From: Lachnospiraceae bacterium MD329 | Lineage (GTDB): Bacteria; Bacillota; Clostridia; UBA1381 | Assembly: GCA_010206265.1 (NCBI GenBank) | Contig: VIQV01000032.1 | Coordinates: forward strand, 1 to 36,894 | Length of the DNA: 36,894 bases | Reading direction: 5' to 3' | Part shown: positions 13,682 through 21,536 of the stretch, piece after piece | Layout of the letters: every line of letters begins with the position of its first letter | Numbering within the stretch: the stretch's first letter is position 1 | The notes under the pieces: generated by a model | Told to the model about the DNA's origin: nothing | Database searches by the model: none | The model's input: only the letters and a program-made list of their open reading frames with translations | Made by a program: the position numbers and the translations under genes

Positions 13682-14506
13682 ATGAGAAAAAGAAAAAGTA
13701 AAGGTAGGAGCGTACAGAGGGAAAGAAGAATATTTCACGGTGATTATTTAGATGTATTTTCATTTCCTGTTTTTCAAAAGCCGGGTAAGAGAAAAAAGAA
13801 AACAAATCCCTCGTCTGAAATCCAAAAGAAATTAAATCAAAAATACAGGGAAAACAAATTAACATATTTAATCAATGAGAATTTCGGTAAAAAGGATTTA
13901 GAAATGGGACTTGGTTTTGATGATGAACATTTACCGTTTACATATGCCGATGTGCAAAGGTTAATCAGAAATTATATAAGGCGTATAAAACATTACAGGA
14001 AAAAGAACGGCTTGCCCGAATTAAAATATTTGTATGTTATCGAAAGAGGATCAACAAATGGACGTTGGCATATACATATGATTTTAAGCGGCGGTATTGA
14101 TAGAAATGTTTTAGAGGAAATGTGGGGGCAAGGTTACGCGCATACATATAGACTTGAATTTGACGATAACGGCTTGAAAGGTTTAGCGAAATATAAAGTT
14201 AAAGAGCCGGAAATGGATATTGAGGTTATAGATGAAAAGGTGCGGCGTTGGGCTTCAAGTAAAAATTTAAAGCAACCGACTATTCCGAAAGACCGGGACG
14301 GATTTATCAGCAAAGACACTGTAAGGGATATTCGGAAAGGTGATATTTGCGAACGAGATATTGAGCGTCTTTATCCCGGCTATACGGTTACATCAATAGA
14401 GCCGTTTTTAAATACAATCAATGCGGGCGAATATGTAACTATCCGCTTGCGAAAAACACAGAGTATAAAAACAAATAAGGAGGTATTTTATAAATGCAGA
14501 GAATAA
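13682..14506 (+). CDS. HUH rolling-circle Rep-like protein
   Basis: A 274-aa protein with the HUH endonuclease motif WHIHMIL (His130, His132), preceded by YLYVIERGSTNGR and followed by LAKYKVKEP (candidate nucleophile Tyr171 near two Lys). The layout matches replication-associated proteins of the Microviridae VP4-like type found in Clostridia prophages. It should nick one strand at an origin. No helicase, primase or polymerase gene is visible, so this is the only replication initiator candidate, comparable in role to P2 gpA though much smaller. The first ~45 residues are strongly basic. Confidence 0.75.
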   Translation: MRKRKSKGRSVQRERRIFHGDYLDVFSFPVFQKPGKRKKKTNPSSEIQKKLNQKYRENKLTYLINENFGKKDLEMGLGFDDEHLPFTYADVQRLIRNYIRRIKHYRKKNGLPELKYLYVIERGSTNGRWHIHMILSGGIDRNVLEEMWGQGYAHTYRLEFDDNGLKGLAKYKVKEPEMDIEVIDEKVRRWASSKNLKQPTIPKDRDGFISKDTVRDIRKGDICERDIERLYPGYTVTSIEPFLNTINAGEYVTIRLRKTQSIKTNKEVFYKCRE

Positions 14507-14949
14507 AAGCAAGTGATTTACCTGTCCCCACAGAAAGCGAGGAACAGCAAGCGTTATTTAACTATTGTTCGGTTGAGATGTCGCGTTATCCCGATTTGGA
14601 TATGTTGGCGCATATTCCGAACGAGGGTAAACGTACAAAGACAACGGGCGCACGATTAAAACGTGAGGGCTTGCGGCGGGGTTATCCCGACATTATTTTA
14701 GATGTTCCGCGCGGCGGGTATCACGGTTTGAAAATTGAATTGAAGCGGCGAAAAGGAAGTAAGATAACGCCGGATCAAAAAAAGTGGATAATCAAACTTA
14801 ACAAACAGGGTTATGCGGCGGCGTTCTGTTATGGTTGGGAGCAAGCGTGGGAATTTATACACGCTTATTTGGAGTATGGAAAAACGGCTACATCACGGTA
14901 TACCGTATGGAATTACATTGATAACAGTTTAAACGAGGCGGTGAAATAG
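14494..14949 (+). CDS. VRR-NUC domain nuclease
   Basis: A 151-aa protein of the VRR-NUC (PD-D/ExK) nuclease family: IPNEGKR (about 42-48), GLRRGYPDIILDVPRGG (about 65-81) with catalytic Asp, KIELKRRKG with catalytic Glu-x-Lys, and TPDQKKWIIKL. Such phage nucleases may process replication or recombination intermediates. Overlaps the end of rep by 13 bases, so the two are likely co-translated. Confidence 0.9.
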   Translation: MQRIKASDLPVPTESEEQQALFNYCSVEMSRYPDLDMLAHIPNEGKRTKTTGARLKREGLRRGYPDIILDVPRGGYHGLKIELKRRKGSKITPDQKKWIIKLNKQGYAAAFCYGWEQAWEFIHAYLEYGKTATSRYTVWNYIDNSLNEAVK

Positions 14950-15203
14950 TGGTAACAAAAAAGACTTGGGAAGAATTTAGAAAATCGGGTTTTCTTTGGT
15001 GGATCAATATGTTATTACATACATTTGGTTGGGCGATAGTTTTTGAAATGTCAGAAAACAATTCTAATGAAATTGTAGAGGTATATCCGGCAAGAGTAAA
15101 ATACCGTGGTTTTTCTGAAAAGAATAATACAGAGGGTTATATTCAAGTGTCGGAGTATATGAAAGCAAATAGCGATGAATTATCAAAGGAGGCGGCGGAA
15201 TAA
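14949..15203 (+). CDS. hypothetical early protein (GTG start)
   Basis: An 84-aa protein beginning with GTG that shares a base with the previous TAG stop. A hydrophobic segment (LWWINMLLHTFGWAIVF) precedes a charged domain. No family recognised. Ends in KEAAE over the next ribosome site. Confidence 0.65.
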   Translation: MVTKKTWEEFRKSGFLWWINMLLHTFGWAIVFEMSENNSNEIVEVYPARVKYRGFSEKNNTEGYIQVSEYMKANSDELSKEAAE

Positions 15204-15349
15204 TGAATTTTGAAAAAATATTCCCCACGCTTATAATTATTTTGCATATCGGAGCGGGTGCGGCATTTATACCAAACGGAAACGTAGGAAAAATTATATA
15301 TTATTTATCGGGCGCGGCTTTAAATATTGCCATAGCCTATTTGATGTAA
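15203..15349 (+). CDS. small two-helix membrane protein
   Basis: A 48-aa, almost wholly hydrophobic protein with two predicted transmembrane segments (about 6-24 and 30-48). Starts in TAATG after GGAGGCGGCGGA. Function unknown. Confidence 0.65.
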   Translation: MNFEKIFPTLIIILHIGAGAAFIPNGNVGKIIYYLSGAALNIAIAYLM

Positions 15350-15363
15350 AGGAGTGAAAGAAA

Positions 15364-15924
15364 ATGTATTTAAAATCAATGCTGAAATTTTGTAAGAAAG
15401 CAAGGGTTATAAGAATTGAGTATCACGGAAACCAAAAGTTTTTAACAGACGGCGAAATGAGAATATATCTTTATGGCGCGGCGGCGAAGTGGAACAGTAA
15501 CGATTTTGCTATAATGTTGGAGCTTGACGATGATACCATTGAAAAGTTTACAATAGAGGATAACACGGCGGATAAACACAACGCCTTTGAAGTGGCTGAA
15601 ATGCAAAGTGTAGAAAAGCTGATATGTTCGCTGAATATATGCGGCATACCGTATCAGCCGTTTATGTTGCCGGACGATACGATTTTTCTTGTAGATATGA
15701 CGCGGTTATCAGTGTTTAAAGATTTTCACGCGAAACAATATTTTTACAAATCGGGGAGTTTGGTAATTGCAAAAGACAATTTAGTGATTGGTACAATATA
15801 CCCGACAAGTGTAAATCTTGACACAATGAAAAACTTTACAAGTCAATTACATAAAGGTATAACAAATTCGGCGGCGGCGGGCTTCTTTGACGCGGGTGGT
15901 CAAATGATGATAACCGATATGTAA
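15364..15924 (+). CDS. hypothetical phage protein
   Basis: A 186-aa protein preceded by AAAGGAG. Mixed alpha-beta composition (LYGAAAKWNSNDFAIMLELD, LVIGTIYPTSV). No family recognised. It is near the end of the early operon. Confidence 0.7.
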   Translation: MYLKSMLKFCKKARVIRIEYHGNQKFLTDGEMRIYLYGAAAKWNSNDFAIMLELDDDTIEKFTIEDNTADKHNAFEVAEMQSVEKLICSLNICGIPYQPFMLPDDTIFLVDMTRLSVFKDFHAKQYFYKSGSLVIAKDNLVIGTIYPTSVNLDTMKNFTSQLHKGITNSAAAGFFDAGGQMMITDM

Positions 15925-15943
15925 ATCAAGGAGGCGGCGGCAG

Positions 15944-16294
15944 ATGATAGAGCAGAACAATATAAAAGACTTTGCTATTGCGGCATTTAGACATTACCAT
16001 AATACACGAAAGACGGATATTACTGACGCAGAAACGGCGGGGGTTGTTCTTGCCGTATCATCTACACTACATCATCTTAAATGCGAACACGATACAATCG
16101 CCATTGACGGAATTAAGCAAGTGTATTTTAAATTGCCTCAAGGTGATTTGAAACGCGGCACACTATCAAGTTATGTACGCCGCGCCGCGTTTGATATGAA
16201 TGTAAGTGAACGTGTGTTATGGTATAAATTGCGCCGCGCGCGCCGTACATTCAACTATTATTATAATGAGTTTATGACAAAAAGTTTGCAGTAA
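15944..16294 (+). CDS. possible late-gene regulator
   Basis: A 116-aa helical, basic protein after GGAGGCGGCGGC. The C-terminal part (SSYVRRAAFDMNVSERVLWY) looks like a helix-turn-helix of the kind in sigma-region-4-like activators. Its place as last early gene, right before a terminator and the terminase genes, is where RinA/ArpU-type activators of late transcription lie. The assignment rests on position and a weak motif. Confidence 0.5.
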   Translation: MIEQNNIKDFAIAAFRHYHNTRKTDITDAETAGVVLAVSSTLHHLKCEHDTIAIDGIKQVYFKLPQGDLKRGTLSSYVRRAAFDMNVSERVLWYKLRRARRTFNYYYNEFMTKSLQ

Positions 16295-16319
16295 TAAGCC
16301 AAAAAAATATTGTATAATA

Positions 16320-16358
16320 AAACCGTGAGTTGAAACGCCCGTACAACTCACGGTTTTT
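16320..16358 (+). terminator. intrinsic terminator ending the early operon
   Basis: Perfect 13-bp stem AAACCGTGAGTTG/CAACTCACGGTTT with an 11-nt loop, running into TTTTT. Lies 25 bases after the last early gene. Confidence 0.9.
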
Positions 16359-16722
16359 GTTCGTTATGGCGGCGGAAAAATCCCCCGCTGTAACGGGCGG
16401 AAAAAATTTAGGTACTTTCCCGTCCCCTACCCCTTGCGGGGCTAAAGAGGCGCGGAAAAAACCTCTTTTTCAAAAAAAATTTTAGGCGACTTCCTTCCGC
16501 TTTTCAAAATGGAATTTGTCAGATTGAACAAAATACAAAAACAGATCAAGCGGCGGCGGTTGTTGAGATTGACGGGCGGCGGTAAAGTCAAATCAAGAAA
16601 ATTCACAAAATAAGATTTGATTTCCGCTTTTGCGGCGGCAAAAAGAATTTTTAAAATTCTCACGCGCGCGATAATAGAAGAAAATAAAAAATTGAAATTT
16701 TGCATTTTATAGGTAGTAAAAA
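16359..16722 (+). other. 364-bp non-coding gap before terminase; candidate packaging site
   Basis: No convincing gene. It contains GC-rich hairpins (CCCCGCTGTAACGGG near 16382; ACCCCTTGCGGGGC near 16430), two related A-rich direct repeats (AAAAATTTAGGTACTTTCCC near 16403 and an AAAATTTTAGGCGACTTCC near 16475) and GCGGCGGTTGTTGAGATTGACGGGCGGCGG-like repeats near 16550. Direct repeats just upstream of a Nu1-like small terminase are the usual place for cosB/pac sites. The late promoter should also be here but no clear -35/-10 is seen. Confidence 0.45.
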
Positions 16723-17256
16723 ATGTACGAAGTAAATCAAAAAACATTGGCGGCGGCTCTTGGTATTTCCTCTCGGCAAGTCAGAAATTTAAGAGAACAG
16801 GGAATGTTTGAATTTGTACCGGATACAAAAAAATATGACTTGACAGAGTGCGTTTCCGAGTATATCGAATTTAAGGTAAAAGCGGAAGTCGGCGGCGGTA
16901 CATCAATCATCAAAGAAAAGGAACAGGCGGAACACGAAAACTTAAAAAAAGAGATTACAAGAATAAAGTTGCGTAAGCTCCGAAAAGAGGTACACGAAGC
17001 GGCGGACGTAGAAGCGTTTTTAAACGGAATGTTATTAAATTTCCGTGCGCGGTTATTATCTGTTCCGGGAAAGGTTGCGCCGCAAATATTGGGATTGCCG
17101 GACATCAACGAAATAATAAAAATACTTGATGAAGAAATGATACAGACGCTTGAAGAATTGTCGGAATACGATCCCGACAAAGTAAACGGCGAAAATGGTA
17201 CAGAAATAATCGGCGACGAGGACGACGAGGAACAGGAGGAATTTGACGATGATTAA
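16723..17256 (+). CDS. terminase small subunit, Nu1-like
   Basis: A 177-aa DNA-packaging protein. The N-terminus (residues 4-27, NQKTLAAALGISSRQVRNLR) is the winged-helix DNA-binding domain of the Nu1 family, followed by a long coiled-coil (about 60-95), a helical core and a very acidic tail. It recognises the packaging site and recruits the large subunit encoded 0.8 kb downstream. No strong ribosome site is visible before the ATG. Confidence 0.88.
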   Translation: MYEVNQKTLAAALGISSRQVRNLREQGMFEFVPDTKKYDLTECVSEYIEFKVKAEVGGGTSIIKEKEQAEHENLKKEITRIKLRKLRKEVHEAADVEAFLNGMLLNFRARLLSVPGKVAPQILGLPDINEIIKILDEEMIQTLEELSEYDPDKVNGENGTEIIGDEDDEEQEEFDDD

Positions 17257-17392
17257 AAGAGCAAAACGGCGACTATTTATTTTAAAATGGCGTTGGAAAA
17301 ATAGACATTGGCAAGAGTGCAGACAGAAACGCCGGGCGTTTGAAAGAGAACTTGCCAAATATGACAATGTAAATAATTTTGTCGGTTGGTAA
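17249..17392 (+). CDS. small basic protein
   Basis: A 47-aa, Arg/Lys/Trp-rich protein (LKWRWKNRHWQECRQKRR) that overlaps the end of the small terminase by 8 bases; AGGAGG lies about 7 bases upstream. Function unknown. Confidence 0.6.
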   Translation: MIKRAKRRLFILKWRWKNRHWQECRQKRRAFERELAKYDNVNNFVGW

Positions 17393-17438
17393 AATTCCGA
17401 TGAAATTAAAATAAAAAATTATACGGAGGTACAAGAAA

Positions 17439-17900
17439 ATGTCAGAATTTAAAAACAAAGGCGATGAAGCAAAGAACAATCCGCACAACGTAACAGCGGC
17501 GGAGGTAGACAAGAATTTTGCGGCGGCAACTCCCGCAAACGCTTCCGCTCCAGCGGCGGCAAAGAAACCTGTAAAAGAAATCGTTATTGACGAGGCGGAG
17601 GAAAAGCTCGACAACATTATCAAGTTGTCGCGTACATACAGGCTTGACGGCGAGGAAATTGACACGATAGATCTTTCAAAGATAGAGGAAATGAACGCTA
17701 TTACAATGCAAGAAGCCGATCATATTTACAGAAAAATAACAAAAACACCCGCTACAATGCCCGAAACTACATACGATTACGCTATCGCAGTAGCGCATAT
17801 TTTGACGGGTTATCCTATTGAATTTTTCCGTAAGATCGGCGGTAACGATCTTACTAAAATTAAGTTACGCATTGTGAATTTTTTATACAGCGAGGATTGA
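17439..17900 (+). CDS. tail assembly chaperone, short form
   Basis: A 153-aa protein preceded by GGAGG. After a low-complexity Ala-rich N-terminus (about 1-45), the domain YRLDGEEIDTIDLSKIEEMN through the hydrophobic, acidic C-terminus (GGNDLTKIKLRIVNFLYSED) fits phage tail assembly chaperones that coat the tape measure protein. A second product arises by -1 frameshift near the end (see next feature). Such genes normally lie between tube and tape measure; here it sits between the terminase subunits. Confidence 0.7.
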   Translation: MSEFKNKGDEAKNNPHNVTAAEVDKNFAAATPANASAPAAAKKPVKEIVIDEAEEKLDNIIKLSRTYRLDGEEIDTIDLSKIEEMNAITMQEADHIYRKITKTPATMPETTYDYAIAVAHILTGYPIEFFRKIGGNDLTKIKLRIVNFLYSED

Positions 17901-18043
17901 CGTTTGACGGCATAAGAAAATTATGCGTCAATTTGGGAATGGTAACGAAAACGTCAGTCGAGTTTTACTATTCTATGCCGTATCACGAATTATTAAAAAT
18001 AGTTGATGATATAACGGCTATAACTGAAAAAAATAAACAATAA
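17439..18043 (+). CDS. tail assembly chaperone, -1 frameshift form
   Basis: A slippery heptamer T TTT TTA (17879-17885) is in the right phase for -1 slippage five codons before the short-form stop. After a 10-nt spacer an inverted repeat ATTGACG/CGTCAAT (17896-17902, 17926-17932) can form a stimulatory stem. The -1 frame stays open for 52 codons (FDGIRKLCVNL, then SVEFYYSMPYHELLKIVDDI) to TAA 18041-18043 and has no ribosome site of its own. The fused product would be about 201 aa, like lambda G/GT. Confidence 0.75.
17879..17932 (+). promoter_or_regulatory. programmed -1 frameshift signal
   Basis: U UUU UUA heptamer (same as the HIV-1 gag-pol site) in codon phase AAT-TTT-TTA, 10-nt spacer, then a 7-bp stem with a 23-nt loop. 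The zero-frame stop TGA falls inside the stem. Confidence 0.72.
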
Positions 18044-18061
18044 CGGGAGGGGCGGCGGCAA

Positions 18062-19879
18062 ATGCCTAATACGCGAACGAGGTCGCGGCAGAAAACAAAA
18101 AACCTCTTTATGCGGTGTTTACGGCGTTCGCTGTCGCGTCCCGAACAATTAACCGTTTCCGAATGGGCGGAAAAATACAGAATACTTGATGAAAGCTCGT
18201 CATTGCCGGGGCGGTGGAGTAACAATATAACGCCGTACTTGGTCGGAATTATGGATTGCTTTAATGATCCGTACATTCAGCACATCAATTTTGTGAAATC
18301 AACACAGGTCGGAGGAACAGAAGCAATCATCAACGCGACAGGGTGGATAATAACAAAAAATCCGTCGCCGACGATGATTGTTTATCCTACCGACGATTTG
18401 GCAAAAGATGTTTCAAATGATAAATTAAAGCCCGCATATAGAAAAACACCTGAAATTTCAGAACGATTTTTTGATACAAAATCAAGTGAAATGAACTTGC
18501 GTTTTAAGAATATGAAAATCTATTTGCGTTCCGGCGGCTCTCCGTCAAAATTAGCGTCAAAAGCTATAAAATATTTGTTTTTTGATGAAATTGACAAAAT
18601 GGCGGGCGCGTCTAAAAAAGAAGCGTCGCCTTATAATTTGGCGGCGGAGCGTACAAAAACATTCAAGTATAGTAGAAAAATATACACTTGTTCAACGCCG
18701 ACACTCAAAACAAATTATGTTTGGAAATTCCACGAACGCGCGGACGAACAGCGATATTATTATGTGCCTTGTCCTCATTGCGGCGAAATGATTTTGTTAA
18801 AATGGCAACAGGTGAAATTTGTTGACAATGACGACGGCAAACTTACAAATACGGAGCGAGCAAAAACCGCAATGTATTATTGTCAAGAGTGCGGGGCGGC
18901 GATTGAGGATAGAGAAAAACCGAATATGTTAAAACGCGGCGAATGGCGCGACATAAAAGGAACGTGCGTCGGATTGCCGCAAAGGGTTAGTTTTCATATT
19001 AACGCCTTGTATTCGTTTTTTGTTTCTTGGGCTGATGTTGCTTATGAGTTTTTAGAAAGTAAAGACGATCCCGAAACCTTGCAGAATTTTATAAATTCTT
19101 GGCTGGGTGAGCCGTGGGAAGATACAAAACTAAAAACGTCGGTAGACCTTGTTATGGAACGTCAAGCACCCGAAGCGGCGGGAGTTGTGCCGGATTGGGC
19201 GCAATTAGTAACGGCGGGCGTGGACGTTCAAGAAACGTGCATATATTTTGATATTGTGGCTTGGGGCGAAAGAATGACAAGTCAATCAATATTGCACGGT
19301 CAGTTAAATTCATTAACGGAGCTTGATCCGTATATGAATGCTGAATACAGCAACGAAAAGGGTAGGAAATTCCTTGTTAGTTTATGTTTAATTGACAGCG
19401 GCGATCAGACCGATGATGTATATGAATATTGCTCGGTGCGTGAATGGGCTTTACCGTGTAAAGGTGTTAAAACAGGCTACAACCACATAAAAATCACTAA
19501 AATAAACAAAGTAGACAGAGCATATAACGGACAACCGTTAGTTTTAGTTGACGGCGGCAAGTATAAAGATATGATTGCGGCGAAACTGAAAGTTGATAAC
19601 GGATTAGGCTCTTGTATGGTACACTCCGAATGTGATTTTGAATATGCCGAACAGCTTACGGCAGAACACAAAGTTGCAGAGGGAACAGGCGCAAAACGTC
19701 GGTTGGTATGGCAACCGAAAACAAGTCACGCAGACAATCACTACTTAGATACAAGAGTTTATGCGTCAGCGGCGGCAGATGTTCAAAATGTAAGATTGCT
19801 TGGTGCAATACCGCCGACAAGCGAGGAAACACCAAAAGCGGAAACGACACAAAATAATGATTGGATAAACGGATTTTAA
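18062..19879 (+). CDS. terminase large subunit, GpA type
   Basis: A 605-aa packaging motor of the lambda GpA family. The ATPase half shows a Walker A variant KSTQVGGTEA (79-88) and Walker B LFFDE (172-176). A zinc-finger-like pair (CPHCGEM and CQECGAA) lies around residues 238-282. The nuclease half begins near AGVDVQETCIYFDIVAW with a metal-binding Asp. Preceded by GGGAGGGG. It cuts concatemers and pumps DNA into the prohead. Confidence 0.95.
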   Translation: MPNTRTRSRQKTKNLFMRCLRRSLSRPEQLTVSEWAEKYRILDESSSLPGRWSNNITPYLVGIMDCFNDPYIQHINFVKSTQVGGTEAIINATGWIITKNPSPTMIVYPTDDLAKDVSNDKLKPAYRKTPEISERFFDTKSSEMNLRFKNMKIYLRSGGSPSKLASKAIKYLFFDEIDKMAGASKKEASPYNLAAERTKTFKYSRKIYTCSTPTLKTNYVWKFHERADEQRYYYVPCPHCGEMILLKWQQVKFVDNDDGKLTNTERAKTAMYYCQECGAAIEDREKPNMLKRGEWRDIKGTCVGLPQRVSFHINALYSFFVSWADVAYEFLESKDDPETLQNFINSWLGEPWEDTKLKTSVDLVMERQAPEAAGVVPDWAQLVTAGVDVQETCIYFDIVAWGERMTSQSILHGQLNSLTELDPYMNAEYSNEKGRKFLVSLCLIDSGDQTDDVYEYCSVREWALPCKGVKTGYNHIKITKINKVDRAYNGQPLVLVDGGKYKDMIAAKLKVDNGLGSCMVHSECDFEYAEQLTAEHKVAEGTGAKRRLVWQPKTSHADNHYLDTRVYASAAADVQNVRLLGAIPPTSEETPKAETTQNNDWINGF

Positions 19880-19892
19880 GGAGGCGGCGGAA

Positions 19893-21032
19893 ATGGTGAG
19901 ATTTGAAGATATAGGCGATGTTTCGTTTATGGGTGATATTACTCTTGACGGTATAAAAACAACGCTTATTGATGAATACAAAGCCGCTTATAAAGAAATC
20001 ACAGGCGAAACGCCTATTGTTCCTGACGAGGACAAAGCCGCAATGTATGCAGAGGCACAGACGTTATATCAGCTTATGGCAACGATTGACGATAAAGCAA
20101 AACAAAATCTGCTTAAATATGCACGCGGTAAATACCTTGATAATTTGGCGTTGAGGTACGGTTTAACCCGTAAAAAAGAAGAAAAAGCCGCCGTAATGAT
20201 ACGCTTCACACTATCCGCGCCGCGTGAAAATGTTGTTGCTATTCCGGCGGGAACAAGAGTTACAGGCGCGGCGGGAAAGATTTACTTTGCAACAGATGAA
20301 TATGCTGAAATATTACCGGGTGAAAAAAGCGTTGATGTAAAGTGTGTATCAACGAGCGGCGGAAGTGTTGTAAACAATTTTGCAGTTGGTGAATTGAATT
20401 ATCTTGTTGATCCTATCGCCTATATTGCAAAAGTTGAAAATATAGACGTACCTATCGGCGGCGAAGATAAAGAGGACGATCAGACTTTTGCAGAAAGAGT
20501 TTTTGCCGCAAGGAATGAATATAGTACAACAGGCGCGGAAGAGGCGTACAAATACTACACAAAATCATATTCAACGGCGATTGATGATGTCGTGGTACGA
20601 AATCCGTCGCACGCTGAAATATACATTTACATCTTGATGAAAGATCGTGAACAGGCAACAGCGGGCTTTATGGAGGGATTGTTAGATTATATAACCAAAC
20701 CACAAATAAAGGCTATGACAGACCACGTTACAATATACAATGTAGAACGCGTTAATTATGAAATTGATGTCAAATATTATATTTATGACACCGACATTGC
20801 AAAAGTGTCTGAAATTCAAGCGGCGGTAAATACGGCGATTGAAGCATACAAAGCGTGGCAGTGTGAAAAAATCGGACGCGACATAAACGATCAAAGGTTA
20901 ATTTCCTTGCTTAATGCGGTAGGTGCAAGCAGGGTTGAAATAAATAAACCGACAATGACGGTTATTCCGGCAAATAAAATCGCACATTGTACCGATGTTA
21001 ATATTACATACGGCGGAATAATTGAAGAATAA
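19893..21032 (+). CDS. baseplate J-like protein
   Basis: A 379-aa protein of the baseplate J (P2 gpJ / Mu gp47) family: GKYLDNLALRYGLTR near residue 75, VVAIPAGTRVTGAAGKIYFATDEYAEI (about 110-137), VVRNPSHAEIYIYIL, and the C-terminal INDQRLISLLNAVGASRVEI. It builds the baseplate wedge of contractile tails. Normally next to gp25 and gpI, here it directly follows the large terminase and precedes a terminator. Ribosome site GGAGGCGGCGGA. Confidence 0.92.
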   Translation: MVRFEDIGDVSFMGDITLDGIKTTLIDEYKAAYKEITGETPIVPDEDKAAMYAEAQTLYQLMATIDDKAKQNLLKYARGKYLDNLALRYGLTRKKEEKAAVMIRFTLSAPRENVVAIPAGTRVTGAAGKIYFATDEYAEILPGEKSVDVKCVSTSGGSVVNNFAVGELNYLVDPIAYIAKVENIDVPIGGEDKEDDQTFAERVFAARNEYSTTGAEEAYKYYTKSYSTAIDDVVVRNPSHAEIYIYILMKDREQATAGFMEGLLDYITKPQIKAMTDHVTIYNVERVNYEIDVKYYIYDTDIAKVSEIQAAVNTAIEAYKAWQCEKIGRDINDQRLISLLNAVGASRVEINKPTMTVIPANKIAHCTDVNITYGGIIEE

Positions 21033-21042
21033 AGAATAAAAC

Positions 21043-21092
21043 AACGGGCGCAACAATAGAGGATAACTCTATTTTGTGTCCGTTATTTTTTT
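21043..21092 (+). terminator. intrinsic terminator inside the late operon
   Basis: A long hairpin (AACGGGCGCAA plus AATAGAG pairing with CTCTATT and TTGTGTCCGTT; one bulged base, three G-U pairs) followed by A and seven Ts, between the J gene and the gpW-like gene. It would stop or reduce transcription into the capsid genes unless an antiterminator acts. Confidence 0.85.
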
Positions 21093-21105
21093 GGAGGCGG
21101 AAAAA

Positions 21106-21321
21106 ATGAGCGATACAAAAAAACAGCTTGCGGAAATAAACGAAGCCATTACAACCATTTTAGCGGGTGGTCAATCTTACAAGGTAGGTAACAGGTCGCT
21201 GACAAGGGCTGATTTATCAACATTGTATCAGATGAAAAAAGAATTAGAAAATAACGCGTCGGAGGACAACAGCGGCGGGCTTGGACGTAGCGTTGCAGTA
21301 AGCTTTTTTGATAAGAGGTAA
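21106..21321 (+). CDS. gpW-like head-tail connector
   Basis: A 71-aa protein with the gpW pattern: a charged helix, LAGGQSYKVGNRSLTRADL and a second helix TLYQMKKELE. In lambda gpW lies between terminase large subunit and portal and completes the connector, the same relative position as here if the inserted tail genes are ignored. Start 21106 is fixed by GGAGG; the upstream in-frame ATG lies in the terminator. Confidence 0.72.
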   Translation: MSDTKKQLAEINEAITTILAGGQSYKVGNRSLTRADLSTLYQMKKELENNASEDNSGGLGRSVAVSFFDKR

Positions 21322-21326
21322 GCATA

Positions 21327-21536
21327 ATGGAGTACATAACGCAAAAGGGCGATACTTGGGACAAAATCGCATATGAACAATTCGGCGATGAAACGTTTAT
21401 AGCTCCGTTATTCGCGGCAAATCCCGATTATATTAAAATTGCTGTTTTTGATTTTGGAACAAAAATAATAATACCGACATTGGATAAGGCGGACGATAGT
21501 ATATTCTTGCCGCCGTGGAGGCGAAGTAATGAATAG
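21327..21536 (+). CDS. tail protein X (LysM-like)
   Basis: A 69-aa LysM-like protein (YITQKGDTWDKIAYEQFGDE, then LFAANPDY and KIIIP) of the P2 gpX family, thought to attach tail hub or spike components. Overlaps the next gene by 8 bases. Its pairing with gene D is typical of P2-like tails; the location before the portal is not. Confidence 0.88.
   Translation: MEYITQKGDTWDKIAYEQFGDETFIAPLFAANPDYIKIAVFDFGTKIIIPTLDKADDSIFLPPWRRSNE

Noticed and set aside
16442..16747. Minus-strand 101-aa open frame covering the gap before terminase
   Set aside because: Low-complexity product, no ribosome site, overlaps the candidate packaging repeats and the small terminase start.
17938..18043. Separate small gene starting at ATG 17938
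   Set aside because: No ribosome site before it; the frame is open back through the T TTT TTA site and is better explained as the -1 frameshift extension.
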